A DNA stretch of 64,000 nt from Gammaproteobacteria bacterium (GTDB lineage: Bacteria > Pseudomonadota > Gammaproteobacteria > SZUA-152): positions 328,969-392,968 of the forward strand of contig JAOUJW010000001.1 of the NCBI GenBank assembly GCA_029882975.1. The letters are read 5' to 3'. How positions within the stretch are numbered: the stretch's first letter is position 1; each line of letters starts with the position of its first letter. The notes under the pieces are model-generated. The model was not told the DNA's origin. It made no database searches and was given only the letters and a program-made list of their open reading frames with translations. The translations under genes and the position numbers were made by a program. Of this stretch, positions 45,104 through 53,956 are shown piece after piece.

Positions 45104-47395
45104 TTAAATACTGTAGATTTTCCGAATAGCAGCGGGACTGAAATCCTGCTCCCGAACCACCCAGTATTCGATTTGATCATCATAATCATTGTAATCCGCA
45201 CCCAATGCTTCCTGCTCCCTGACGACTGCGTGGCAAACAATTTGCGGTTCAATTTTTTCACCGTCTGCATCCACATCTCTAAATACCAACTGCAAACGGT
45301 GCCAGTCGTCATAAAAGTACTCCTGCAGCAACGGCAGGATCTGAGTCAAAAACACCTGTTTCAAATCAGCAAACGTTTTCACATCGGTAAAATACGCCTG
45401 CCCCAACATCTGATCGCGATGTAAAAGAAACCGCAGCCGCTTGTTCAGCGCGTTCAACAAAGTGCGCAAATCAATCTCGCCACCTTCCCCGTCGTCTATC
45501 GCACCACTGCCATCACCACCTCGAATCACCGAAGAATCCGGAATCATTTCCAAAAAATTGAATCGACGTCGCAATGCTGAGTCCAGCAAAGCGATAGATC
45601 TATCCGCAGTGTTCATGGTGCCGATGATGTCCACATTTTTCGGTACGCTGAATTTTTCTCCGGAGTATGGTAACGCCACTTCCAATCCAGCGGACAAACT
45701 GCCATCTGCAGCATAAACTGCCCGCTTGTCCTGCTCTATAAGAGTAATCAATTCACCCAGAATCTTAACCACATTGCCCCGATTGATTTCATCAATCAAA
45801 ACAGCATAACGGTGAGCCGGATCATGACGGGCTCTGCGACAAACGTCCTTGAACACACCATCCTTAACTTCGTATTGCACCCCATTGCTGCCGCTGGTTG
45901 GACGAATCCCTTCCACGAAATCTTCATAACTATACGACTGATGAAAAGTCACCAGTGCATAGCGTTTATGAGCCCCGTCCTCATAATCCTTAAGATACTG
46001 CGTTGTTAGTGCGTGGGTTTTACCGGTGCCGGGCGGTCCGTAAATTATCAGATTTTGAGCGTCCGCAATGTCCTCAGGTGCCACCCAAGAATCCATAGGT
46101 CCGTGACTCGATAGGTTGCGAACCACTTGAACTACCGAACTTGATGCCACCGGTACAGATTCGCCGAGTCCATCAGAGTCTGCATGCGACATCAGCGATG
46201 CCCGTGATGCCTGCAGTGCATCCCATATTCCGGGGTTCGCGGAGCGGGCCGATGCGGCTGCCTGCATAGGCTCCTGCAACACCAGATCCACCTCAGTTTC
46301 CGGCTCAGCCGAATCAACCGGCACCTGAGGCTCAATGGAAACATCCGCACCAAGATCGAACTGAGAATCGGCGGTGATCGCGGCCGACTCCACCATTGGT
46401 TCCGTTTCCGGCTGTGGCTCTTGTAATGTAAAACCAGGATCTTCCTGCAAAGAGCCTTTGTTGTCGCTTAGCGCGAGTGAAACTGGCTCCGGCTCCTCAC
46501 GCCCAATAGTGTCGAGTATTTCCGGTTCTACTGCGGATACCTCTGGTACCTCTGGTACCTCTGATACCTCTGATACCTCTGATACCTCTGATACCTCTGA
46601 TACCTCTGATACCTTTGATACCTCGGCTAATATTTCTTGCGGGGATGGCTCAGCTAACACCAACTCCTCTTTTTCCGCGAGGGACTCAAAATCCATTTCC
46701 GGGGTTGAGGATAGCTCCCCATCACCATACCCATCCTGGGCGTCCGATTCCGCCTCAGCTAAATCTGATGACTCCTCCACTGGTGCAACAACCGGTTTTT
46801 GCTGCAAATACGCGTCATAACATTTCAGTACGGCATCCAGATCTTTTAAAATTTGCAGATCAATAGGCACCTGATTTTTTTCGTAAAATTTGTACGCAAT
46901 TGTGGATGCCGCAAAATCATCGGCAACCGAAATGTCTTTACTAACAACAATATTGCCGTCCACCTCAAATCCATAATTTTGTAACAATTCGCAATCATGC
47001 CGTAATCGGGCGGCATTTTCTGCAAGCAAATCCCTGCCGTACGCCTTGCCTTTTTTCTCAATCATGGTTGCCAGACCCTGATTTAGGGTTAAATACGCCC
47101 CCGACATATCTTCAGCCAACAACAGAAATACAAACACCCCCTCTCGGATGGTATGGGTTTCTCTCTCGTCTCGGAAGAGTATGCCCGGAACACGGGCCCA
47201 TTCTTGTTCGCCAATGTATTTTTCCACATGTAAAGTAGCTCGACTTTTTACCGGGAGTTTGTCCCGAAACAAGCCTTCAACCGCTTCAAACAACCAACTG
47301 AGGCGATTGTCCTCATGAAATGGCTCTCTGGAAATATCTGTTTTGTAGGAATCCAGAATTTCCTCTAAGCCCTGTTGGACGAACCTGATTTTCAC
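45104..47395 (-). CDS. McrB-like AAA+ GTPase with MrcB N-terminal domain
   Basis: 763 residues from the GTG at 47395; the frame is open 52 codons further, but that part is non-coding in look. The N-terminal 200 residues match the MrcB_N (DUF3578) DNA-recognition domain, with VPGILFRDERET and AEDMSGAYLTLNQG. Next is a 230-residue acidic linker with (EVS)n repeats, then the McrB motor: Walker A YGPPGTGKT (about 455), Walker B YAVLIDEINRGN, and the McrB signature GTMNTADRS. It should form a GTP-driven ring that loads the McrC-like protein, as in modification-dependent type IV restriction. Confidence 0.88.
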   Translation of the reverse strand: MKIRFVQQGLEEILDSYKTDISREPFHEDNRLSWLFEAVEGLFRDKLPVKSRATLHVEKYIGEQEWARVPGILFRDERETHTIREGVFVFLLLAEDMSGAYLTLNQGLATMIEKKGKAYGRDLLAENAARLRHDCELLQNYGFEVDGNIVVSKDISVADDFAASTIAYKFYEKNQVPIDLQILKDLDAVLKCYDAYLQQKPVVAPVEESSDLAEAESDAQDGYGDGELSSTPEMDFESLAEKEELVLAEPSPQEILAEVSKVSEVSEVSEVSEVSEVSEVPEVPEVSAVEPEILDTIGREEPEPVSLALSDNKGSLQEDPGFTLQEPQPETEPMVESAAITADSQFDLGADVSIEPQVPVDSAEPETEVDLVLQEPMQAAASARSANPGIWDALQASRASLMSHADSDGLGESVPVASSSVVQVVRNLSSHGPMDSWVAPEDIADAQNLIIYGPPGTGKTHALTTQYLKDYEDGAHKRYALVTFHQSYSYEDFVEGIRPTSGSNGVQYEVKDGVFKDVCRRARHDPAHRYAVLIDEINRGNVVKILGELITLIEQDKRAVYAADGSLSAGLEVALPYSGEKFSVPKNVDIIGTMNTADRSIALLDSALRRRFNFLEMIPDSSVIRGGDGSGAIDDGEGGEIDLRTLLNALNKRLRFLLHRDQMLGQAYFTDVKTFADLKQVFLTQILPLLQEYFYDDWHRLQLVFRDVDADGEKIEPQIVCHAVVREQEALGADYNDYDDQIEYWVVREQDFSPAAIRKIYSI
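46536..46625. repeat. Ten 9-bp tandem repeats in the McrB-like linker
   Basis: The 9-bp unit GATACCTCT and close variants occur ten times in tandem and encode Glu-Val-Ser or Glu-Val-Pro steps. The unit length keeps the frame, so copy number would only vary linker length between the DNA-recognition and motor domains. Confidence 0.9.
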
Positions 47396-47571
47396 GCAAA
47401 ACCTCGTGTAGTACCAAAATAAAGAAAAGGGAAATAAAGCAATGCACTGGAATGTGCAAAAGTTATACCGAGATGAAAAACAGAAAGAAATCTGGAAAAA
47501 GGAGGATGGTAAGACTAGGTAAAGCTGAGGATCGGGCCGGTAAGTGAACACTTACCGGCCACCAGGAATTC

Positions 47572-47775
47572 TCAGCCGGGTATGACTTTGGAAGCCTGCG
47601 GTCCTTTAGGACCAACCTCAACTTCATAGGTTACCGCTTGCCCTTCCGTAACCGTTTTAAAACCAGTGCCTTCAATCGCGGAAAAGTGCAAAAACACATC
47701 AGCGCCCCCGTCAGATGGAGCAATAAAACCGAAACCCTTGGCTTCGTTAAACCATTTAACTGTACCAGTTGCCAT
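47572..47775 (-). CDS. CspA-family cold shock protein
   Basis: 67 residues from the ATG at 47775 (MATGTVKWF). The RNA-binding motifs KGFGFIAP (RNP1) and DVFLHFSAI (RNP2) are complete. It is a single OB-fold RNA chaperone. GAGG lies nine bases before the ATG. An all-A/T hairpin (47794-47801 with 47806-47813) sits about 20 bases further up in the leader and could melt with temperature. Confidence 0.93.
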   Translation of the reverse strand: MATGTVKWFNEAKGFGFIAPSDGGADVFLHFSAIEGTGFKTVTEGQAVTYEVEVGPKGPQASKVIPG

Positions 47776-48280
47776 GAAAACTATCCTCAAAAAAATTTTA
47801 ATTTATTAAAATTGCAGAACTTGGGAAATAACCAGGAGATACCGGACGGAACTGCTGAAAAGACCTTTAGCACTTGCAATTTGGATTAACTATAAAACCA
47901 ACCTGAATTGGAAATACACAACTATAATAATTACTTCCGTGGCTGATGTCTATATCAGAAGGCTTCTCGCTCGCTGAACACTCCATGGCGCTTTGCTACG
48001 GGTGTACTTGCTGAAAGCGCTGCAGGCCGGTGCTGCGCGTGCGGTGCTGAAAAGTTTACACAAATCGGCAAATCAACCAACACTTGACTTCAGGACCCAC
48101 AATACAAGCTATTTTTCTTGATCAATCATAGACTTATACCCTAAGCTATGAACTCAAAACCCGGTATTGTGGTAATTTTTCACATTTAAAAATACCACCC
48201 CACACGACGGATGCAGACGGCAGCAGCGTTTTTAATAGCAAAGGAAAACGTGCTTACACTTACAGATAAGGGTTTACATT
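47776..48280. other. 505-bp divergent intergenic region
   Basis: No ORF is credible. The left part should hold the long leader typical of cold shock genes, including the A/T hairpin near the start codon. The right part should hold the promoter of the EF-hand operon. A 7-bp dyad, GCGCTTT/AAAGCGC, with a 20-base loop lies near 47990-48030. I cannot assign a promoter. Confidence 0.4.
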
Positions 48281-48886
48281 GTGAAAAAACATATACTTAC
48301 CATTTTCGTGGCCACAGCTTTGGGAGCCGTTCTACCAGCCCAAGCGGGCTCCGGCCAAGGAAGATTTATGCATTTTTTCGATTCCAACCAGGACAACGTG
48401 GTTACTTTGGACGAATTCAATGCTGCAGCTATCAAACGTTTTCAACAAATGGACGAAAACAGCGACGGTGTGGTCACCACCTTGGAATTCCGTAACCATA
48501 TGAGCGATCGCCGCGCGGAAATGCGAACCCATCGCTTTAAAGAAATGGACACCGATACCAGTCACACACTGTCCAAATCGGAGTTTGTGGAGTTCCAGCG
48601 GCAACGGGCGGAAAAACGTTTTCAACGCATGGATATCAACGGTGACGGGGAGTTGAGCAAGGAGGAATTTGCCCAGGCCAAGCATCGCAAAAAACACTTT
48701 GGCGGCAAAAACCCACGTAACTTTCTGTTTCAGAAACTGGATTTGAACGGCAACGGCGAGATCACCGCAGAGGAAAGTTTACGCGCCTGGACCGACTGGT
48801 TCAAACGAATCGACGCCAACAGCGATCAACTCGTGACCGCGGAGGAAGTTAAAAACTACCGCGCCAATAAATGGAAAGTAAAATAA
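48281..48886 (+). CDS. Periplasmic EF-hand protein (six loops)
   Basis: 201 residues with a signal peptide (to AQA at 22) and six EF-hand loops starting at D34, D58, D90, D118, D154 and D178, each ending in Glu 11 residues later. The third is degenerate (TDTSHT) and the sixth is weak (SDQ). It should bind several Ca2+ outside the cytoplasm. GTG start, AAGG nine bases upstream. Its stop codon overlaps the start of the ECF sigma factor gene, which couples a likely calcium sensor or buffer to a regulator. Confidence 0.88.
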   Translation: MKKHILTIFVATALGAVLPAQAGSGQGRFMHFFDSNQDNVVTLDEFNAAAIKRFQQMDENSDGVVTTLEFRNHMSDRRAEMRTHRFKEMDTDTSHTLSKSEFVEFQRQRAEKRFQRMDINGDGELSKEEFAQAKHRKKHFGGKNPRNFLFQKLDLNGNGEITAEESLRAWTDWFKRIDANSDQLVTAEEVKNYRANKWKVK

Positions 48887-49518
48887 TGTCTGCAAGGTCC
48901 CTACTTATGACTTCGCCAACCCATTTACCGCAAGCCGAGGAAGCACCCGTGCTGAAAATAAATCCCTGGGCAAATGCCGATGATAAACATCTTATGGAGA
49001 CAATTGCCCAGGGTAATCAGGCTGCATTTACCGAATTTACCCGGCGTTACCTGGACAAAATCGTCAGTTTTGCTTTCGGCCATATGGGCAAAAAAGCCGA
49101 TGCCGAGGATGTAGCCCAGGAGGCTTTTATCAAAGTTTGGCAAAAAGCCTCCAGTTGGCGTGATATGAATATTCCGCCGCATTACTGGCTCTACCGGGTC
49201 ACGTATAACCTGTGTATCGACAAACTGAGAAAACGCAAACCGGAAATCTCCCTGGAAAGCGACCACTATCAAGTTGACAACTTTGCACCGGAACAGGAAT
49301 TGGCGCAATCGCAAAAAATGGCGAAAATTCAACAAGCACTGCAAACTTTGCCGGAGAGACAACGCAGCGCCATCATGTTTTGCGCCTACCATGGATTTTC
49401 TAACCGCGAAGCTGCAAAAATTCTGGAAACCAGTGTCGAAGCCCTGGAATCATTGTTGGCACGAGCCAGGCGCAGTTTACGACCAATCCTTTTGGAATCA
49501 GAAGGTACCAGCTTATGA
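48886..49518 (+). CDS. ECF RNA polymerase sigma factor of the EF-hand operon
   Basis: About 210 residues. Region 2 has DAEDVAQEAFIKVW and the YRVTYNLCIDKLRKRKP DNA-contact helix. Region 4 has LPERQRSAIMFCAYHGFSNREA and then EALESLLARARRSL. Start options are 48871, 48886 (TAATG overlap with the EF-hand stop, chosen) and 48907. It is followed by an ATGA-coupled membrane protein, the standard place for an anti-sigma factor. Confidence 0.9.
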   Translation: MSARSLLMTSPTHLPQAEEAPVLKINPWANADDKHLMETIAQGNQAAFTEFTRRYLDKIVSFAFGHMGKKADAEDVAQEAFIKVWQKASSWRDMNIPPHYWLYRVTYNLCIDKLRKRKPEISLESDHYQVDNFAPEQELAQSQKMAKIQQALQTLPERQRSAIMFCAYHGFSNREAAKILETSVEALESLLARARRSLRPILLESEGTSL

Positions 49519-50075
49519 AATCGAAAATGAACACAGAACGAGTGACACAACTACTGGCCAGCTACGGCTCCCATTCGGAACATTGGCCCGAAACCGAACG
49601 TGACGCGGCCCTGGAGCTTATCCAACAATCCAGCGGACTGAAATCCCAATGGTTGCAAGCGCAACAACTGGACCAGGCGATGGGTATTTTGCCGATTCAG
49701 GCACAAAACAGCGTTGCAGAGGCCGAACACGGTGAGTTGTTATCAAGAATAATGGACAATCTGCCGCCACAAGATAAGCCCCGCGTGCAATCCGCCAGGA
49801 CGGAATCCACCGTCACCAATCTGGAGACCGGTAAAAAGCCGTGGCACAGCAGCCTGGTTTTCAAAGGCATGATGGCCGCGAGTTTGGCGCTGATTGTGAC
49901 AGCACTTATTACCTTTAATCCGGAGACATCGACAACAGGTAATACAGAACTGGCACAAAATTCCTTAGACCAATGGTTCTGGGAAGAAATCACCGTCGAC
50001 GCAAACCAACACAGTGAAACCGCCATCGACCTGATGGCTATGATTGATTTAGAACAATTGGAGGACTTCCAATGA
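49515..50075 (+). CDS. Putative anti-sigma factor, single TM
   Basis: 186 residues: a cytoplasmic N-terminal 110 with the helical segment RVTQLLASYGSHSEHWPETERDAALE, one TM at about 117-135 (FKGMMAASLALIVTALITF), and a 50-residue periplasmic acidic tail. ATGA overlap with both the sigma factor and the following gene. No zinc-binding H-x3-C-x2-C is visible. Anti-sigma activity is inferred from position and topology. Confidence 0.7.
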   Translation: MKSKMNTERVTQLLASYGSHSEHWPETERDAALELIQQSSGLKSQWLQAQQLDQAMGILPIQAQNSVAEAEHGELLSRIMDNLPPQDKPRVQSARTESTVTNLETGKKPWHSSLVFKGMMAASLALIVTALITFNPETSTTGNTELAQNSLDQWFWEEITVDANQHSETAIDLMAMIDLEQLEDFQ

Positions 50076-51019
50076 TACATAAACGCCCCCAAACCATCGC
50101 AGCTTTACTGCTTGCTACATCCTTGGCCCTGTTTGGCAGCACTGCTTGGGCCCATTCCTCGCACAAACATGACCGGGGTGCTGACCGCTTTGACAATGGT
50201 CGAGGCGATCACCACTACTACTACTATCCTGAACACGGTGTCTATTTTGATGTAGACCGGGGTTTGTACTTTTATTTCAGCTCCGGCCGCTGGCTGAGTT
50301 CACGCGTACTACCCTGGCATATTACTTTATATAAAGATGAACGCTTGGCCTTGCATTTGGATACCAAACGGCCGTATCGCCATAACAAACGCCATCAACA
50401 ATGGTATCCCAAAACAATGTTTTGGGACCGGGACTATGACCAGGACCAACACCGCCGCAGACACGCCCGCGACCACCACCGGGAGCGTGATCACGCCAGG
50501 GATCATCGTAACCGTGACCGCAAACACGCCAGGGATCATCGCGACCGTGACCGCAAACATGCCAGAGATCGTCGGCACGATGATGATCGAGGCCACTCCC
50601 GCGATCATCGTCGCGACGACCGCGCCAGGGATCATCGCCGTGACAATGACCGGGGCCATCCCCGCGACCATCGTCGCGACGACCATGCCAGAGATCATCG
50701 GCACGATGATGACCGAGGCCACTCCCGCAATCATCGTCGCGACGACCATGCCAGAGATCATCGCCGTGACGATGACCGAGGCCACTCCCGCGATCATCGT
50801 CGCGACGACCATGCCAGGGATCATCGCCAAGATACCCGACAAGTCAAAAAACATCGGCACACACATACCGACTCCGGTTCAGCATCTGTCACCACTACCG
50901 TGACAGTCCCGGTGCCGCCAAAGGTAACTATTAAAGTACCCAGTCCCAAGGAGGTAAGAGAAGATTTGAAAAATATTCCAACCCCCAAAGAGGTGCTGGA
51001 CAAATTACTGGACCGCTAA
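50072..51019 (+). CDS. Periplasmic His/Arg/Asp-rich tandem repeat protein
   Basis: 315 residues: signal peptide (to TAWAHS), a globular part with HYYYYPEHGVYFDVDRGLY and FSSGRW (about 48-115), then 120 residues almost wholly His, Arg and Asp. These include four tandem copies of a 21-residue unit (168-251: RHDDDRGHSRDHRRDDHARD-type), and a short Val/Thr/Pro/Lys tail follows. Such density of His and Asp suggests binding of metal cations or polyanions in the periplasm. It is the last gene of the EF-hand/sigma/anti-sigma operon and is followed by a terminator. Confidence 0.8.
   Translation: MIHKRPQTIAALLLATSLALFGSTAWAHSSHKHDRGADRFDNGRGDHHYYYYPEHGVYFDVDRGLYFYFSSGRWLSSRVLPWHITLYKDERLALHLDTKRPYRHNKRHQQWYPKTMFWDRDYDQDQHRRRHARDHHRERDHARDHRNRDRKHARDHRDRDRKHARDRRHDDDRGHSRDHRRDDRARDHRRDNDRGHPRDHRRDDHARDHRHDDDRGHSRNHRRDDHARDHRRDDDRGHSRDHRRDDHARDHRQDTRQVKKHRHTHTDSGSASVTTTVTVPVPPKVTIKVPSPKEVREDLKNIPTPKEVLDKLLDR
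50573..50824 (+). repeat. Four tandem 63-bp coding repeats
   Basis: Four copies of a 63-bp unit, in frame and about 90 percent alike, encode the 21-residue His/Arg/Asp units. Shorter related units (about 30 bp) precede them from about 50490. Replication slippage or recombination would vary the number of charged units. Confidence 0.88.
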
Positions 51020-51030
51020 ACCAGATTAAA

Positions 51031-51057
51031 AAACCCGCCGGATGGCGGGTTTTTTTT
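51031..51057 (+). terminator. Rho-independent terminator of the EF-hand operon
   Basis: AAACCCGCC (51031-51039) pairs with GGCGGGTTT (51044-51052) around GGAT, followed by a T run to 51057. It lies 12 bases after the stop of the last operon gene. Confidence 0.95.
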
Positions 51058-51094
51058 AATCTCAATATTCTTATCACTTGGAGTTTATCAACCG

Positions 51095-52669
51095 TTAGTA
51101 ATAATTCCGGGTCCCCAATCCCTGCTTATCGAACGCAAGAATCTTCTTTTCCTCTACCTCACTCTCGGAATTCAGGCTATCCAACCGCCCCACCACCGCA
51201 TAGCGTTCCGGTTCCTGTATGGGTTGGGTATTTAGGGTAATGACATGATCTTCCAGCTTGACCCCGTCACTGGAGTAAAACTCGATTTGTAATGTATCTT
51301 CCACTACTGAGAGATAAGCAAAGTTACTTTCGCGTTGCACCTTGCTCATACCGCCACCATAGGTCTTGCGTTCCAGCGCCAATTCATTCCGCGGAAATCC
51401 GCGAACTTCTTCCCACAAAAAGTCCTGGTTATCCAGGCCTTTGGCAAGGCGGTTAAAGGAGGACGAAACAACACTATACATGCTGTATTGTGACTTTGGA
51501 AAAACGGCTTTGGCCACAAAGGAACAATGCACCCCTCCGGACAAGAAAATGACATCTTTAACCTCACCGGTTTTTTGCTTTTCCTCAATAAACTGTAACA
51601 ATTGCTTGCGCTGATTAGGAAAGGCCGTCCACTTATCCGCCGGCACCCCGAATGGGGGACGAGTATCCGGGAACACCGGTACAGAACTGACAATAAACTT
51701 TTTCCGTCCGGGATCGCGTAATAAAAATTCCTGTACGCACTCCAATTGTTGTTTGGAAATCATGCAATGGGGTTCCCTACGCTCAGTGCGCACATCCATC
51801 ACAAAAAAATCACATTGGCCGTGGTTAAACTCGTACCAAAATGGAATTTCCCCATATCCTTTTTCGCCATAGATGCTCAAACCAATCTCCGGCGCATCAG
51901 CTACGCTGCTATCCTCCTTAATGACCGGACTCATATTGGATTGGTAGCTCTGGTAAGCCAAAATAGCTTTGCTGAACAGGCTCATATGAAACCCTTTTTC
52001 TGCGGTTTCATATTTACCAATGGACCACTGTCGTTGAATATCATGATCATTGAAAATCATGTAGGCGGGCAGTTTTTTAAGAACCCGCGAAAAATGGGGC
52101 GAGGAAAAAGCCTGGCGATATTTCTTAAAGTAAGCTTCTATCTCTGAGGGTGGTCCATTGCCTTTAAAATCTGCAAACACTTGTCCACCGGTCATCAGGA
52201 TAAAACCCGGTTTAATCGAGTTAGCGCGCATCATTGCATCCATACTGGCAAAAGCGGCATCGCTGTTACCGGAGAACCACCCGCCCGGATGACGACTGGA
52301 GCCCATAAGAAACGCGGTCTCTTCGGTAGTCGAACCGGATTTCGGAAACGTCTTAATGTACATCTCAGAGTCCGCAGGCCACTTAAGCTCCAAGTCGGGC
52401 ACGGACAGCTGTTCAATGGAAGCATTCCTCACGATCCCCATCTGAATGATATAGGTTTCATTGGCTTCCAGTTCCAAATCAACAACACCCGTATTGTCGA
52501 ATCGACGTTTCAAAGGAAAAGCATGCACATGCACCCGCGTATGTTCCGACTGCTTGTAACGGATAACCCCCACACCTTCACCTTTGGCCCGGCACCAAAA
52601 CCGGTATTTCGTATCAGAAATAGCGCAAAAGTAAGGACCAATTTGCGGTAAACTAACCTTGTAAGACAT
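51095..52669 (-). CDS. PhoD-like metallophosphatase-fold protein, degenerate active site
   Basis: 524 residues with the PhoD-type layout: an N-terminal beta domain, a metallophosphatase core and a beta-rich C-terminal part. There is no signal peptide, unlike Tat-exported PhoD. At the core the usual G-D-Q reads GGQ (LMTGGQVFADF) and the usual G-D-V-H reads GGVH (FLSGGVHCSF); N-D-H-D (FNDHD) and DVRTERRE remain. Two Asp ligands are replaced by Gly, so metal binding must be altered or lost. It is a stand-alone gene. Confidence 0.75.
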   Translation of the reverse strand: MSYKVSLPQIGPYFCAISDTKYRFWCRAKGEGVGVIRYKQSEHTRVHVHAFPLKRRFDNTGVVDLELEANETYIIQMGIVRNASIEQLSVPDLELKWPADSEMYIKTFPKSGSTTEETAFLMGSSRHPGGWFSGNSDAAFASMDAMMRANSIKPGFILMTGGQVFADFKGNGPPSEIEAYFKKYRQAFSSPHFSRVLKKLPAYMIFNDHDIQRQWSIGKYETAEKGFHMSLFSKAILAYQSYQSNMSPVIKEDSSVADAPEIGLSIYGEKGYGEIPFWYEFNHGQCDFFVMDVRTERREPHCMISKQQLECVQEFLLRDPGRKKFIVSSVPVFPDTRPPFGVPADKWTAFPNQRKQLLQFIEEKQKTGEVKDVIFLSGGVHCSFVAKAVFPKSQYSMYSVVSSSFNRLAKGLDNQDFLWEEVRGFPRNELALERKTYGGGMSKVQRESNFAYLSVVEDTLQIEFYSSDGVKLEDHVITLNTQPIQEPERYAVVGRLDSLNSESEVEEKKILAFDKQGLGTRNYY

Positions 52670-53075
52670 CGAAAACTCTCCAGATTCAACAAAACAGTCG
52701 ACAAAATCTCGTCTGACATTCTTGCAAGCATGGGGCCAGCCACCGGACGTTTTTAAACTAACCCATCCGGGTTCTGCATAAGTAGAAACTTTTGCAAGCT
52801 AAACAGGGGGTTGAGAACATTACGTTGCAGCGTCTACAGCTCCATTATCACCGTAGCATCGTCCCTATTTACCTGGACCATTCACAGGGTGTGCCTGGAT
52901 TTTAAGACCGGCTTTGGAGACTGAAATTCGGCACCAAGGTCGGACTTGCGTCACAAACCCGAACAAAGCCGGGGGTAAGGAACTCCCGCTCTGAACCCAC
53001 ACAGACCTAAAGACTTTTATAACATTATCCGCTAATATAGTTAGAGAGTGCTGCTTTGCAGCAAAGGCGAAAAAA
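52670..53075. other. Gene-free 406-bp stretch
   Basis: There is no credible ORF on either strand. It separates two divergent genes and must hold both promoters. I see AT-rich sequence just before 53076 (around 53018-53045) but no clear -35/-10 pair, and no riboswitch fold that I recognise. Confidence 0.4.
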
Positions 53076-53468
53076 ATGTTGACCAGTATACTTTACTATA
53101 CCTTGTTAACCGCCCTGGCATGCCTGATAGTGCTTGCATGTCGCCAAGGTTGTCGACGCCTTAAAACTATTTCTGACAATAACCCTCAGTTGCAACATAC
53201 CGTAAAAAACCTCCGCCTTTTCAAAATGCTGCAATTTATAGGCGCCGATTTCCATACCTATTTAAATCGTCTGCCAGAGGAGGAAATACAACTCCACGTA
53301 CAACGCTGCAAGGCCTGCCCCAACCTGGAATCCTGTGATCACTGTCTACGTGACGGACACCCACCCAAAGACATGTCCTTCTGTCCCAACTATCCACGAT
53401 TGATAGAACTAAGTCGAAAACTGGGTCCGGATGACCGGTCAAACCCAAAGTATTTCAACAGGTTTTAA
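53076..53468 (+). CDS. DUF6455-like Cys-rich protein with N-terminal TM
   Basis: 130 residues: a TM helix (5-25), then a soluble domain with LEEE-type helix and a Cys set (RCKACPNLESCDHCL, then SFCPN). This matches DUF6455-like proteins, in which CxxC...C...CPN likely binds a metal. The ATG follows GGCG-AAAAAA. Function unknown. Confidence 0.7.
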   Translation: MLTSILYYTLLTALACLIVLACRQGCRRLKTISDNNPQLQHTVKNLRLFKMLQFIGADFHTYLNRLPEEEIQLHVQRCKACPNLESCDHCLRDGHPPKDMSFCPNYPRLIELSRKLGPDDRSNPKYFNRF

Positions 53469-53530
53469 CAATTCGCTGCTATTAAGGAATATAATGGACC
53501 GCCAGATCAGGTGGTTGTGGAGTGTTCACC

Positions 53531-53956
53531 ATGAATCCTTATTCCATTATTTTGACGCTATTTATCGTCTTTGGCGTCGCCGCTTCCGCATGGGGCTGGA
53601 TTATTATTAGCCGAAGTCGCCGCAGCCTCCAATGGCCCTATGCGCTGGGACAGATTACCGAGAGCCGAGAACAATCCGAGCATGACGCTCTACTGCCGCA
53701 TGTTACTTATACCTACAGCGTTAACGGTACTCCATATGAAGGTAGACTGGAGTTCCCGGTAGATTTGACACCGACTCAAGAATTCAGTCGCTCTATCGCC
53801 GAGAAATACCCCCTTTCCAAAGCCGTCACCGTATATTACAACCCGGAGTTTCCGCAGCAATCCACCTTACAACCCGGCTTGGCTCAGGGCGATTGGCTTG
53901 TACTTGCATTAGGACTGGGCTCGGTGCTTGTGGGTGTGGTTTTAATGTTCATCTAG
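53531..53956 (+). CDS. DUF3592 membrane protein
   Basis: 141 residues from the ATG at 53531 (GGAG eight bases upstream). Two TM helices (about 5-27 and 118-138) flank an extracytoplasmic beta domain with GQITESREQSEHD, VTYTYSVNGTPYEG and VYYNPEFPQQSTLQPG. This is the DUF3592 signature. Its 3' end overlaps the convergent gene by 8 bp. Confidence 0.85.
   Translation: MNPYSIILTLFIVFGVAASAWGWIIISRSRRSLQWPYALGQITESREQSEHDALLPHVTYTYSVNGTPYEGRLEFPVDLTPTQEFSRSIAEKYPLSKAVTVYYNPEFPQQSTLQPGLAQGDWLVLALGLGSVLVGVVLMFI

Noticed and set aside
46536..46625. 9-bp repeats as a possible iteron origin
   Set aside because: They lie inside the McrB-like gene, keep its frame and code for an acidic linker; no replication gene is near.
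50573..50824. Regular 63-bp repeats that could be taken for a CRISPR array
   Set aside because: No unique spacers; the repeats are contiguous, in frame and translate to a His/Arg/Asp repeat within a longer secreted protein.
50327..50866. Long antisense and sense frames of 179-188 codons over the His/Arg/Asp gene
   Set aside because: They are shifted-frame shadows of the tandem repeats, giving repetitive hydrophobic sequence without start signals.
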